A stretch of DNA of 64,000 bases, from the NCBI RefSeq assembly GCF_947507565.1, contig NC_089175.1, positions 4,887,733-4,951,732 on the forward strand, read 5' to 3'. The notes below the pieces were generated by a model. It did not search any database and had not been told where the DNA came from. It saw nothing but the letters and a program-made list of their open reading frames with translations. The stretch is from Oscarella lobularis (Eukaryota > Porifera > Homoscleromorpha > Homosclerophorida > Oscarellidae). A program made the translations under genes and the position numbers. This document shows, piece by piece, positions 22,859 through 34,375 of this stretch (the first letter of the stretch is position 1; every line of letters begins with the position of its first letter).

Positions 22859-25800
22859 TCACTTTGCTTTGTCTTTGGAAGAATTCTTCTCAGTTGGCAC
22901 TCTAAGCGCTTTGATGCTGCAAAGATAATCATAAGCAATCCACGGACAGCTAATCAAGCGTCGAAAACGTCGCCACGGTCGACCGAATTCTGCCTCAAGG
23001 TAATCCCTTTCCCCTTCAGTCTTTTTCCTGTACGTGACGTAATACAAAGCGGAAGCTTTTGCCTTCAGCGCTTCCCGGTCATTTCCATCCACTCCTCTAT
23101 GAAATTCTTTTCTATACTTCTTGATGTGCTCTCGCATGTTCTTTCTTATTTCGACTCGAACGTCGTTTAGACGTCGACGTCGTACAATCCTAGCCAGCCT
23201 TGTGATGTTTCCAGTCAAGGCCTCTTCCTCTAGACGAATGTCGTAGTAGCGCATCATTTCGTAGAGCTCCTCGTTATAAATGTCTCTTAATTCAATAGCA
23301 TCATCGATGTAGCGTTGATAGCCTTCGTAGAGAAGATCTTCATCGACTTTTATTGTGGGTGTCTTGGCAAACGTGTGTTCCCTAATCATTTTAACCTCGT
23401 GGAAAAGAGCTCCTATTACCCCGTTTGATTCATAGGAAACGCGATCGGACTTCTGCATGAAATCTGGATAGGCTGGCGGCCGGTGTTCCGGCCTCATAGT
23501 AGGGATAACACCCGTTTTGGGGAAATCTACAGCAAGCGAGTGAAGCTCCGCCAGTTCTACGCAATTGTCGCATTTTGCGCCATCTTCACTCAAATCGGCT
23601 TGAACAAGATGAGCATTGGCTATTTGACCCAACTGGTCATTCCTACAAAGAAATTTTCGTTACAGTCACAAGCAAGTATCTTTAGTGTTGAAACGATACC
23701 TAATGTAGTCGATGATGAAATCTTTGACGTCGTCCATCGTTATTGATTCCTTCTTTTCTACGTCAGGCGGTGTGTAGTCCATGGGCTCATAGTCGCGCTC
23801 CAGTGGCAGTAGATCTTTGTCCCACGACACGAAATAGAGATCGCCGTCGAGATCGGAGCCGGAGATTTCGTCCGTATGCGGTCTAGGACCGCGAGCGGGA
23901 AAGACGATGACGTCGTATAGATGACGGAGAGCTGGGCGGTCGACTGCGTTTAGAACGCGAATGTCGCCCGGGTGAAAGCAAGGATTCTTCGTCACAACAA
24001 CAGGGCCCTCGACTAGTAATGGATCCTCCGTTTGTCGTACTTGAACGAATACTTGGCCGTAGTCGAGGCTGTTGGTCTCGTCAATTACTCCCATGATGCA
24101 GGCGGCATCGCTGACGAAAATTCGCGATTTCTTTCGAAGGTCGTCTATTTGGACGGTTCGGTACGACTGTAGGACGCCTTGAATGTACGGTTCTGATGTA
24201 CTTTAGGGCAATCTAGTACAGAGAGAAATTAATTGTAGACGAGGCTTTGACCACTGATTGTTACCTGTGAATTGACGAGAATCGATTTCAAGCTTTGTAG
24301 CATGTCTTTCTGTTTCTGTATGAAAGTCCTTTTTGAAACTCCTCGACAGGCCAAAAGTAGTATTATCTGACGATTGAGATATGCTGGCGTGAATGCCGAC
24401 GAATTGCACACTTCCACTTGATTGTGATCGGACTGAAATTTCCTCATACTCGGTCGCAGTTGGAGATGAATAGGGCCTCCTTCTAGTTGCCGTTTAACAG
24501 CAACGACACCCTTGTATCCGCTGAAACGAATTTGGAAAGCGGAGGGCGTATCTCTGAATCCTTGGTTGGTACTTTCTGCTACCGTCTTTGCAAACTAGGC
24601 AAGTACATAATTAATTTTGAATTGTTAAATTTAATGAACTCACTTCTGGAGAAATAGCTCCTATTCCATCTGTAAAATTGTACTTCTTGACAACTTTTCT
24701 TTCTACTAAACGATATGTCACTTCGTCACCATCATCATCTACTGAACGATATGTCACTTTGTCACCATCATCATCATCATTATCGGCATTATCGGCATTA
24801 TCATCATCGCTATCGGCATCATCATCATCATCGTTGTCGCTGCAATTGCCATCGTCATCATTGTCGCTGTAATTTTTATCGGCATGATCGTCGTCATCGT
24901 CATCATCGTCATATACTACTTCGATTACAGTTTCTTCAACTTCCTTTTCACAGTCTGGAATTTCTTCAAACTGGTCTTCCTCCAGTCGGCATTTCTTGGT
25001 CGAAATCGTGCTTGAAAAGCACTGACCCATGCGAGCAGCGTATTTTGCAATAATCGATATTCCGCTAAAGTCGCCCATTTTCTTGCGAATGCTGTCTGCA
25101 GTAATTTCTTCACCCGTCTCTGGATCGGTAGCTCTAGCAAAAAACCAGCACGAATGCTCTCTCATTTGACTGCTTGACATGCCAAGAAATTCATATTCTC
25201 TTCCACCAACTACGACCCCGTCGCGAAGGACGCCGCGAAAGTGATCTGTAATAGCCTGCATGCTTTCGCCTTCTCGAATGACAAGCTTATTGTGGTCTTC
25301 ATCGGTAAACGAGACGCGAAGGAAGTGGTCTAGGAGACCGCTGTATTCACGTAGGATTCGATTCGACGTGTCCGCCGCGGGGCCCCAGCAGTATTGTTTG
25401 AGCGGCGAGACGAGAAGACGATGTACATTGACAGTAAAATCGGTGTCAGAAACGGGCTTTTTCTTCGTCGCCTTACGTAGGGCCGTTTGACTGTGTAAGG
25501 CTCTCGTCGATTTCTGAAGTAATTTTAGCGGGTTCCTAAGCGGGTAATTGTTGACGTAGACGTCTTGTTTCTCGTCGTACTTTTCGGCTATCTGCCTGAG
25601 TTCTGCCAAAGCCGCTAGAGCATCGTCTTCCTCTACTTTCGTCAGCTCCTTGTAAAAATCAAACGAGAGCAGGTCCTTGCAAAGAATGGCATCAGAGAAA
25701 AGTGCTTCAATTTGAAAACGCACCCGAAACGACAAATCTTTTGGTATTTCAAAAGAAGGCTGAGGATAGAGAGGCCGCACTATCAACGGCCAGGCCCGTT

Positions 25801-26631
25801 TCAGCCCGTTGTATTCTGCTCTAGTCGCCTCGTCTAGAAATATGCGCCCAAGTTGACTAGGATCGCAAGGTTCAATAAGAACGTCGTAGAACTTGCTCAA
25901 AGTCTGATTAGGCGAGAAGTCGGTAGTTCGTTGAGCCGTGCCACTAGCTTCGTCGGTGTGCACCTTTTCCCACGTGAACATTGGTGCAGTAAGCAAAAGA
26001 AGAGGGCCCTCTTTAAACAATTTCGGCGCTGCTTTGGTTCTGAGAAGGAGAGCTGATATTTCACGCGGTACTGGACGGCGCGTTCCATCGGTCGTCAAAT
26101 AAAAGTTGATCATTTCTTCGACGTCGTCCATGTGATATTGGACGTGAAGTTTCTCCTTCTTTTTCGTGAAGGAAAATTTAGCGTGCCTTGCTTGGAAATT
26201 TATTACGACGTGGACTTGAAGTTTAAAAGATGACTTGTTCACGTCCCACCTTGTTAGAAATCGATTTTCGCCATGTAACACGCCCACTTTCACCTTTGCG
26301 TCAAAGGCGAATACTCGGGAGGCATCTTTTGGAGCGAAGTTTCTGGGGGCCCTCGAAGGTTGAATTCGCATAAAACGACCTTCGAAAAGAAAGTTTTCTT
26401 TTTTTGCCCTGGCCAAGAGCTCGTCGTAATCATCGACGTTGGCTAGTGTTAGAAAAGCAGTACCATTGTTCCAGCCTTGAAATTTACGCATATCGTCTGA
26501 CGCCAACGTGGTGCACTTTACGATAGGAACGTTTTTCTTTCGGAGAAGTAGTCTGCAAGTTGCTTAGCAGTAACGGTGTACTCGACGTTGCTGACATGAA
26601 CTTCTAACCGTGGTATAGTACGATCTTCCAT
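22859..26631 (-). pseudogene. RNA-dependent RNA polymerase copy 2, broken
   Basis: Same four-exon plan as copy 1: 26631-24644, 24594-24265, 24212-23700 and 23642-22859, with DLDGD still present (23840-23854). Two lesions are visible against copy 1. One base is missing near 26540 (GAAAGAAA where copy 1 has GAACAGAAA), which stops the RRM-like N-terminus after about 35 residues. An 80-base deletion, equivalent to 17281-17360 of copy 1, has its junction at 24197/24198. It removes about 27 residues just upstream of the catalytic block and shifts the frame. Exon 1 also carries an expanded acidic run (24733-24912). Translation from inside could still give a large N-terminal fragment without the catalytic block. 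I call it a pseudogene, with a truncated functional product as the alternative. Confidence 0.8.
24733..24912. repeat. Imperfect (ATC)n trinucleotide repeat inside RdRP 2
   Basis: On the coding (minus) strand it reads as runs of GAT/GAC with interruptions, giving Asp-rich DDDD-N-A-D repeats. The equivalent part of copy 1 has only a short acidic stretch (about 17900-17970), so the expansion followed the duplication. Confidence 0.85.
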
Positions 26632-26957
26632 CACGCGTTGTGTGGCTTCCCAAAAATCGTCGCACGTGATGAGTTGATATCCCAGGTGAAGAAAGAGCGC
26701 GAACGCATGGGCAGAAGAGTAAATCGTGGCGGTGAGGTTATAACAACTCGGTAAGGCCCTTGCTGACGTCGATGTACGTGATGCAGTGTATAAGCCTAAT
26801 TAAAGTAGACCAGGTCCCAGGTGTACTGTTTTCTCCTAGATAACCGTCCTATACGTTACGTGGGTACTGTTTTACTGCTTCAGAGTAAGAAAAAAGCTTT
26901 GCTTCTACTGTTACGACAACTCTACGAGTGATATCTACTTTCATGCGGTCAAAAGAA
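26632..26957. other. RdRP 2 5' flank / RtcA-B 3' flank
   Basis: No coding region; a shorter, diverged copy of 19662-20076. Confidence 0.5.
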
Positions 26958-28720
26958 TCAAAAATTTTCGTTCTGCATCCCAATTCCCTCACAGGATATA
27001 TCCATAAAGTCCTTCTCCCAGTCAAATTTGAAAGAGAACTTTACCTAAAGCAGTTATTATCCAGGTATCGATTAAATACGTGGTAAATCTCACGTCTAGA
27101 AGTAGTTCTATGACACAAAGTGCCCATTTCCAATGATCATCAGGTAGAGGATATTCGCTTCTAAGAGTCGATCTCCCTTTAGCCAGAGCCATAAAAATGA
27201 GAACCTGCAGCCGTTCTCCGACAAAGTACATGTAGCTGTGACTTTCTCACCTGATCCGTCAAGTGACCCCGAATGCAGACTCCATTATCGTAGGCGCGTT
27301 TGCAACTAAGTACCGTTTTACTTACGAACCTCTTAGCTTCATTAAAGCACCACGAATACCAACGGCAATAGGCTGGCAATATGCATGCGTCTGACGTGAC
27401 AACTTCTAATCTAGTAACACAAAAAAACACAACGTTACGCGTAATGCGAATAAGATCTTACTGCAATGATGACAAAGCCTCGCCGCGTTTAAAGTGATAC
27501 TTTGTCTTGCAATGAATCAAGATATCCGTTCCAAACTCCTCTTTCAGAGTTTGAATGCAATGCTTTTCGAATTCCCGCGCATTCGTGAAGTCTTCCTGTG
27601 CTTAGAAGTGATCAGCAATCCTTTTACCGTTTGCGCAAATGATTCTTACGTTCCATTCGCTATCTTCCCAGAAAATTGTTGCTCGAATTTCCCTGATGTT
27701 TCTGTCGCAGCTCGTCATCATTGTCACTCCTTTTAATTCTTTTGCGGAGTCGACTGTGACGACTGTCTCTTCCTCTCCTTCGTCGTTGGTACTGGGAAAG
27801 AGAAATGCGGTCGAGGTCTATTAATTAATTAATCAATGGCTTCAACTCACGTCGTCACAATGTCGAAATGCACGCCGAACTTTCTAAGAACAAATCGCAG
27901 AACCTGCAAAAGATTGACAACTCTCCAAGTGGCACAACAGCGATAGAATGCGGAAGAAAATCGTCAAACCGCTTACCGATTGGCAGAAATAAATGCCGTC
28001 CGCGTCACGAGACTTCGACATATCTCCGAGCCAGCGCAACGTTGACGTGTCTTTTCCAAAGACAAAACAAGGCAGAACGGCTTGCAGAGTCGAAATAAAT
28101 TCACTTTTAATTAAAGAGCATTTCAAGTTCCCACAGAACATGTTCTCATAGTTTACCATGTTGACTCGAGGGAAATCTTCTCGTTCGCAATCGTTTTTGC
28201 TTCGCACGGCCACAGTGTGTACTATAAGCGAAATTGTGCGTCGAACGACTTGAACAGCGATAATTCAGTCGGATTTCATATGTACTTCGATTGATCCCAA
28301 TTCGTTTCCCTCTGCTCTTCCGTTTGACATTGCGACCACCATGTCCACTTGGTTCGTATGGCTTTCGCGTAATCCATGGAGCTTTCTGATGTTTTTAGCT
28401 GTAATTGGTCTCTTTGTAAGGAAGGATAATGCGTTGGCAATTCGCAGCACTTGTCCTCCCTGACGCACGAAAGAATCATTAATTAGCTACTTTTTAGTTG
28501 TCTCTATTTCTCACCGCATCCCGAGCGTTAATAACGATCGGATCTATCAAAGAGACTCGATTGTATTAGAAGTGGCGACAATTCGAGATCGTTTACGCTT
28601 TTCCATTTCTTCGATTCCGCCACTGCTCGGAGTCACGTCGTCGTCGTGGTGCTCATTTGCTTCAGAGTTGTCACACTCGCTTGACGATTCGAGTGCAGTT
28701 TTGCTACAACTTGAATTCAT
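26958..28720 (-). CDS. RtcA-like RNA 3'-phosphate cyclase, copy B
   Basis: Very close to copy A, spaced 6.87 kb from it, matching the RdRP spacing, so RdRP and RtcA were duplicated as one unit. GGQVLRIANALSFL, DDHW and CEGIGMQNENF are all present, and the start is the conserved MNSSCSK. A one-base length difference from copy A near 27808 at first looks like a frameshift, but it falls in the pyrimidine tract just before a strong TTTCCCAG acceptor. The exon itself (T-N-D-E-G-E-E-E-T-V-V-T-V-D) stays in frame. Confidence 0.8.
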
Positions 28721-29397
28721 ATCGTCAGAAGGTCAGAGATGGTGTACTGTATCTCGAGGACTACACGTGCTTTCTAGCGCGCGTTTTTCGTGCTATCCCC
28801 TCTCTCTCTTCGCCGGAATCCAATCCGGTCGCCTCCAGCGTTCTAGACGGCTAAGAACATTGCAGCACTGATCAGGCAAAACGTCTTTTACAGCCGTACG
28901 CGTCGACGTCATCATAATCATCGTCAGTGTAGCTTCGATCGGAGTACTTTTCCCTTACAAAGCGTTGCAGTACCCTCAGGACGTGTGCAATCCACTCGTG
29001 GTTTGTTCACGTGCCCCTCTTGATTTAGCTAGCTGCACGTGTTGTAGGCTCTGGTACGGCTTCAAGGAGGGTCCATGGGGACTCGAGTCACTGCTTTAGA
29101 TCCAGCTCTTGAATGTTATAAAGCAAGTCCACTGTTCTATGACTGTGACAGAGACACGAACCCGGGTACGTGTACAGGTGAAATATCAAATGATCCTTAT
29201 TGATTTCTGCGTACCCTTTCTTCCCTTTTATTCAAGTTTTCCTTGGATAACGTCTTTAATTAATTAAGTGGCATATTTTACCGTTAGCGCCCTTTCTTTA
29301 TTTCTTCTTGCAAGAAATAGCACTGAGTGTACAGCGTAAGCAAGGCTAAACAAAGAGGAACTTTGTTACCACTGAAATGAGAACTCCACAAGAGATA
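28721..29397. repeat. RtcA upstream cassette, copy B, and spacer
   Basis: Repeats most of 21870-22360. Both small frames of copy A are disrupted here by single-base changes. The remainder to 29397 is the 3' flank of copy C and contains no gene I can see. Confidence 0.5.
28764..28769 (-). promoter_or_regulatory. CACGTG box upstream of RtcA-B
   Basis: 44 bases upstream of the ATG, in the context CTACACGTGCTTTCTAGCG shared with other copies. Confidence 0.6.
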
Positions 29398-31225
29398 CTA
29401 CATAGAGAACACAGACTCAGCAATGTAGTCAAAAAAATTCTCGTTCTGCATCCCAATTCCCTCACAGGATATATCAACAAACTCCTTTTCCGAGTCAATT
29501 CTAACAGAGAACTTTACCTAAAGCGGTTAGTATCCAGGTATTGATTAAATAGATTTTTTGTGACATCGTAAATCTCACGTCTAGAAGTTCTTCTATGACA
29601 CTAATTGCCTTTTCCCAATGATCATCAGGTAGAGGATAATCGCTTCTAATAGTCGATGTTCCTTTAGCAAGAGCCATAAATAGGAGAATCTGTAAAGCGC
29701 AGCCGTTCTCCAACTAAGTACGTGTAGCTGTGACTTATTCACCTGATCAGTCAAAAGACCTTGAACGCAGACTCCATTATCGTAGGCGCGTTTGCACCTG
29801 AGTACCGCTTTACTTACGATCCTCTTAGCTTCACGATCGCTAGAGCACCACGAATACCAAATGGCATACTCAGGCAATATGCATTCGTCCGACGTGACAA
29901 CTTCTAATCTACAGTAGTCACACAAAAAAATACAAAGTTACGCGTATGCAAATTGCCTTATTCTTACTGCAATGACGACAAAGTCTCGTCGTGTCTAACG
30001 CTATACTTTGTCTTGCAATGAATCAAGATATCCGTTCCAAACTCCTCTTTCAGAGTTTGAATACAATGCTTTTCAAATTCCCGCACATTCACGCAGTCTT
30101 TCTGTGCTAGTAGTGATCAGCAATCCTTTTACCGTTTGCGCAAATGATTCGTACTTTTTTCGATTCGCTATCTTCCCAGAAAATTGTTGCTCGAATTTCC
30201 CTGATGTTTCTGTCGCAGCTCGTCATCATTGTCACGCCTTTTAACTCTTTTGTGGAGTCGACTGTTACGATTGTCTTTTCCGCTCCTTCGTCGTCGGTAC
30301 TGGGAAAGAAATGCGGTCGAGGTCTATTAATTTAAATTAATCAATAGCTTCAACTCACGTCGTCACAATGTCAAAATGCACACCGAACTTTCTAAGAACA
30401 AATCGCAGAACCTGCAAAAAAATTGACGACTCTCCAAGTGGCACAACCGCGATAGAATGCGGAAGAAAATCGTCACACCGCTTACCGATTGGCAGAAATA
30501 AATGGCGTCCGCGTTACGAGACATCGACATATCTCCGAGCCAGCGCAACGTTGACGTTTCTTTTCCAAAGACAAAACAAGGCAGAACCGCTTGCAGAGTC
30601 GGAATAAATTCACTTTTAATTAAAGAGCATTTCAAGTTTCCACAGAACATGTTCTCATAGTTTACCATTTTGACTCGAGGGAAATCTTCTCGTTTGCAAT
30701 CATTTTTGCTTCTCGCGGCCACAGCGTGTACTATAAGAGAAATTGTGCATCGAACGACTTAACAGCGATAATGCAGCCGGGCTTTATATGTACTTCGATC
30801 GATCCTTCTTCGTTTCCCTCTGCTTTTCCGTTTGACATTGTGACCACCATGTCCACTTGGTGCGTATGGCTTTCGCGTAATCCACGGTGCTGTCTGATGT
30901 TTTGAGCTGTAATTGGTTTTTTTGTAAGGAAGGATAATGCGTTGGCAATTCGCAGCACTTGTCCTCCCTGACGCACGAAAAAATCATCTAATTAGCTACT
31001 TTTTAGTTGTCTCTATTTCTCACCGCATTCCGAGCGTCAATAACGATCGGATCTATCAAAAGACTCGATTGCATTAGAAGTGGCGACAATCCGAGATCGT
31101 TTACGCTTTTCCATTTCTTCGATTCTGCCACTGCTCAGAGTCACGTCGACGTCGTGCTCATTTGCTTCAGAGTTTTCACACTCGCTCGACGATTCGAGTG
31201 CAGTTTTGCTGCAACTTGAATTCAT
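29398..31225 (-). CDS. RtcA-like RNA 3'-phosphate cyclase, copy C
   Basis: Exon structure read in full on the minus strand. Exon 1 31225-31105 (acidic leader); tiny exon 2 31052-31024 (PIVIDARNA); exon 3 30967-30794 (GGQVLR, THQVDMVVTMSNG). Then come YTLWPREAKMIANEK, the LQAVLPCFVFGKET strand, VLRFVLRKFGVHFDI, TKELKGVTMMTSCDR, REFEKHCIQTLKEEFGTD, LEVVTSDECILPE ... LLTDQ, ILLFMALAKGTST ... PLPDDHWEKA, and a last exon from 29517 (VKFSVRID ... CEGIGMQNENF). Total about 370-390 residues, the usual RtcA size. The C-terminus runs on to a stop at 29398, longer than in the other copies, because the stop after ENF is changed. Likely nuclear or cytosolic RNA 3'-end modification. Confidence 0.83.
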
Positions 31226-31884
31226 ATCGTCTGTCAGGAGGTCAGAGATGGTGTACGAGGACTACACGTGCTTTCTAGCGCGCGTTTTCGTGCTATCCCC
31301 TCTCTCTCTCTTCGCCGCGGAATCCGGTCGCCTCCAGCGTCCTAGACGGCTAAGAACATTGCGGCACTGATCAGGCAAAAGTCTTTAGAGCCGTACGCGT
31401 CGACGTCATCATAATCATCGTCAGTGTAGCTTCGATCGGAGTACTTTCCCTTACAAAGCGTTGCAGTACCCTCAAGACGCGTCATTCTTCCTTGTAGCTT
31501 GTTCTCGTGCCTCTCTTGATTTTCTTTTTGGCTAGCTGCACGTGTAGTAGGCTCTGGTACGGCTTCAAGGAGGGTCTGTCTTCCATGGAGTCACTGCTTT
31601 AGATCCGGGAGTTATAAAGCAAGCCCACTGTTCTATGACTGTGACAGAGACACGGACCCGGGTACGTGTACACGTTAAATATGAAATGATCCTTATTGAT
31701 TTCTGCAGTACCTTTTCTTCCCTTTCATTCAAATTTTCCTTGGGTATTAATTAATTAAGTGGCATATTTTACCGTTAGCGCCCTTTTCTTTATTTCTCCT
31801 TACAAGAAATAGCACTGAGTTGAAGCGAGAACTCCTCAAGAGATACTGCATAAAGAACACCGACTCAGCAATGTAGTCAAAAAA
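31226..31884. repeat. RtcA upstream cassette, copy C, and spacer
   Basis: Recurs from copy A. The small frame starting MEDRPSLKPYQSLLHVQLAK is intact here and ends in K-E-E like that of copy A. No other coding potential. Confidence 0.5.
31265..31270 (-). promoter_or_regulatory. CACGTG box upstream of RtcA-C
   Basis: 40 bases upstream of the ATG, same flanking bases as in copies A and B. Confidence 0.6.
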
Positions 31885-33666
31885 TCAAAAATTTTCGTTC
31901 TGCATCCCAATTCCCTCACAGGATATATCAACAAACTCCTCTTCCGAGTCAATTCTAACAGAGAACTTCACCTAAAGTAGTTATTATTCAGGTATAACTT
32001 AAAAAGTGACGTTGTAAAATCTCACGTCTAGAAGTTCTTCTATGACACTAATTGCCTTTTCCCAATGATCATCAGGTAGAGGATAATAGCTTCTAATCGT
32101 CGATGTTCCTTTAGCAAGAGCCATAAAAAGAAGAATCTGTACAGCCGTACTCTAATTCAGCATACGTATAGATGTATGCCTTTTATTTACCTGATCAGTC
32201 AAGTAACCCCGAACGCACACGCGCTTATCGTACGCGCGTTTGCAATCGAGCGCCAGTTTTCTTACTATGCGCTCGGCATCATCAACGCTATAGCATTCAT
32301 GATAGTCGAACGGAATCCAACAGCATTTCTCGCCGCTCAATATGCATTCGTCCGACGTGACGATTTCTAATCTGTACGAGAGATTACAATTAAATTTCTT
32401 CGCGCGAATGCCTTTTTTCACACATAATCGTCGACTTGGGCGGATTCCTGTACTTGGTAATGCGATAATTCGTCTTGCAATGAATCAAGATTTCCGTTCC
32501 GAATACCTCTTTCAGAATTCGAATGCAGTTCTGTTCGAATTTTTGCGCACAAGTGCCGGGTCTCTATGCCGGAAGTGAGCGGGAATATATTTTCTTTGAA
32601 TGATTTCCTACTATCCTGTTGTAGGGTCCTGAGTGAAAAATTGTTGCTCGAATTTCGTCGATGTCGCCGTCGCAGCTGGTCATCGTCACGCTTTTCAATT
32701 CCTTTACCGAGTCTACTGTTGCGATCGCTTCTATTTCGTCGGGGCTATTGGAAGAAACGTCGTCGACGTCTATCAATTTTTTTTAAATAAATGCATTTCT
32801 TGACTCACCACGCTACCACGTTGAAATGCACGCCGAACCTTTTGAGAACGGGTCGCAGAATCTACATGAAATTGTCCCCAAGTTGTACGACAGTGATAGA
32901 GTGCGACGAAAAGAAAAGAAATTGTTGCACCGCTTACCCATTGGCAGAAATAAACGCTGTCCAAGGGGTGAAGCGAGGTATCCAACTCCTCTCCGGACCA
33001 ACGTAGCGTTGATTTGTCTTTTCCGAAGACAAAACACGGCAGAACGGCTTGTAAAGTCGTAAGAAAGTCCCTTTGTATAAAATATAGAAGAAGAGCTTTG
33101 TTTGGCCATGCATATCGAAAGCTTACCAATCTGAATAGAAAGAACATTTCTTTTCGGCAGTCGTTTTTGCATCAGAAGGCCACAATGTGTACTAGATGTA
33201 CAGTGAAATTGGGCGTCAACTCTTTAGCTCGTTTTACTTTGATCGATCCTTCTTCGTTTCCCTCTGCTCTTCCGTTTGACATTGTGACCACCATGTCCAA
33301 TTGGTGCGTATGGCTTTTGCGTAATCCAAGGTGCTTTCTGATGTTTTTAGCTGTAATTGGTCTCTTTGTAAGGAAGGATAATGCGTTGGCAATTCGCAGC
33401 ACTTGTCCTCCCTGACGCACGAAAGAATCATTAATTAGCTACTTTTTAGTTGTCTCTATTTCTCACCGCATTCCAAGCGTCAATAACGATCGGATCTATC
33501 AAAGAGACTCGATTGCATTAGAAGTGGCGACAGTCCGAGATCGTTTACGCTTTTCCATGTTTTCGATTCTGCCGCTGCTCAGAGTCACGTCGTTGTGCTC
33601 ATTTGCTTCAGAATTGTCGCACTCGCTCGACGGTTCGGGTGCAGTTTTGCTGCAACTTGAATTCAT
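31885..33666 (-). CDS. RtcA-like RNA 3'-phosphate cyclase, copy D
   Basis: More diverged than A-C. Keeps MNSSCSKTA, GGQVLRIANALSFLTK, LQAVLPCFVFGKDK, DSVKELKSVTMTSCDGDI, SVDDAERIVRKLALDCKRAYD, DDHW and CEGIGMQNENF. It shares the S-V-D-D-A-E-R block with copy E, which replaces the NEAKR/REAKR block of A-C, so D and E form a subgroup. No stop or frame break found in the exons I could follow. Confidence 0.78.
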
Positions 33667-34375
33667 ATCGTCAGAAGGTCAGAGATGGTACTGTATCTCT
33701 TCTGCACGAGCACGAGGACTGGACTACACGTGGTTTCTAGCGCGCGTTTTTCGTGCTATCCCCTCTCTCTCGCCTCCTCATCACCGGAATCCGGTCGTCT
33801 CCAGCGTCCTAGACGACTAAGAACATTGCAGCAGTAATCAGGCAAAAAGCGCCGTACGCATCGACGTCATCATAAATTAATCATCGTCAGCGTAGCTTCG
33901 ATCGGAGTACTTTCCCTACAAAGCGTTGCAGTACCCTCAGGACATGTCATTCTTCCTTGTGGTTTGTTCACGTGCCTCTCTTTATTTTGTTAGCTAGCTG
34001 CACGTGTAGTAGGCTCTGGTACGGCTTCAAGGAGGATCTGACTTGGAGTCACTACGAAAGCTTCTAGACTTCATGCTTTAGATCCAGCTCCTGAGCGAAA
34101 GTGGGAGTTATAAAGCGCTGTTCTATAGTCGACTGTTCTCAGAGAGATGCGTAGGTGAAATATCAAATGATCGTTATTGATTTTTTACAGTCTCCTTCCT
34201 TTCCTTTTCATTCAAAATTTCCTTGGGTACAGTACCTTTAATTAAGTAGCATCTTTCTTTTTTTCTTACAAAAAGGGTAGTGCTTTTGAAGCCGGGCCAA
34301 AAAATAGAGGAACGTAGTTACCACTGTAATGAGAACTCCACAAGAGATACTACATATATATAACCAGTCAAACAA
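33667..34375. repeat. RtcA upstream cassette, copy D (degenerate), and spacer
   Basis: The cassette is recognisable (CGTACGCATCGACGTCATCATAA at about 33855) but carries an insertion and several small deletions, and neither small frame is open. Confidence 0.5.
33727..33732 (-). promoter_or_regulatory. CACGTG box upstream of RtcA-D
   Basis: 61 bases upstream of the ATG; the flank reads GGTTTCTAGCGCGCG, one base different from copies B and C. Confidence 0.55.

Noticed and set aside
15951-26631. RdRP genes as integrated viral polymerases
   Set aside because: The DLDGD motif and overall layout are those of cellular RDR/QDE-1 enzymes, with host-type introns and an RRM-like N-terminus, not of RNA-virus polymerases.
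27795-27830. Apparent one-base deletion breaking RtcA copy B relative to copy A
   Set aside because: The difference lies in the pyrimidine tract before a strong TTTCCCAG acceptor. When the exon is started after that AG, copies A, B and C are all in frame.
30363-30722. Single long minus-strand frame (MAARSKNDCKRED...) as a gene
   Set aside because: It runs through an intron and is in the wrong frame for the first half. The spliced reading YTLWPREAKMIANEK then LQAVLPCFVFGK matches across all copies.
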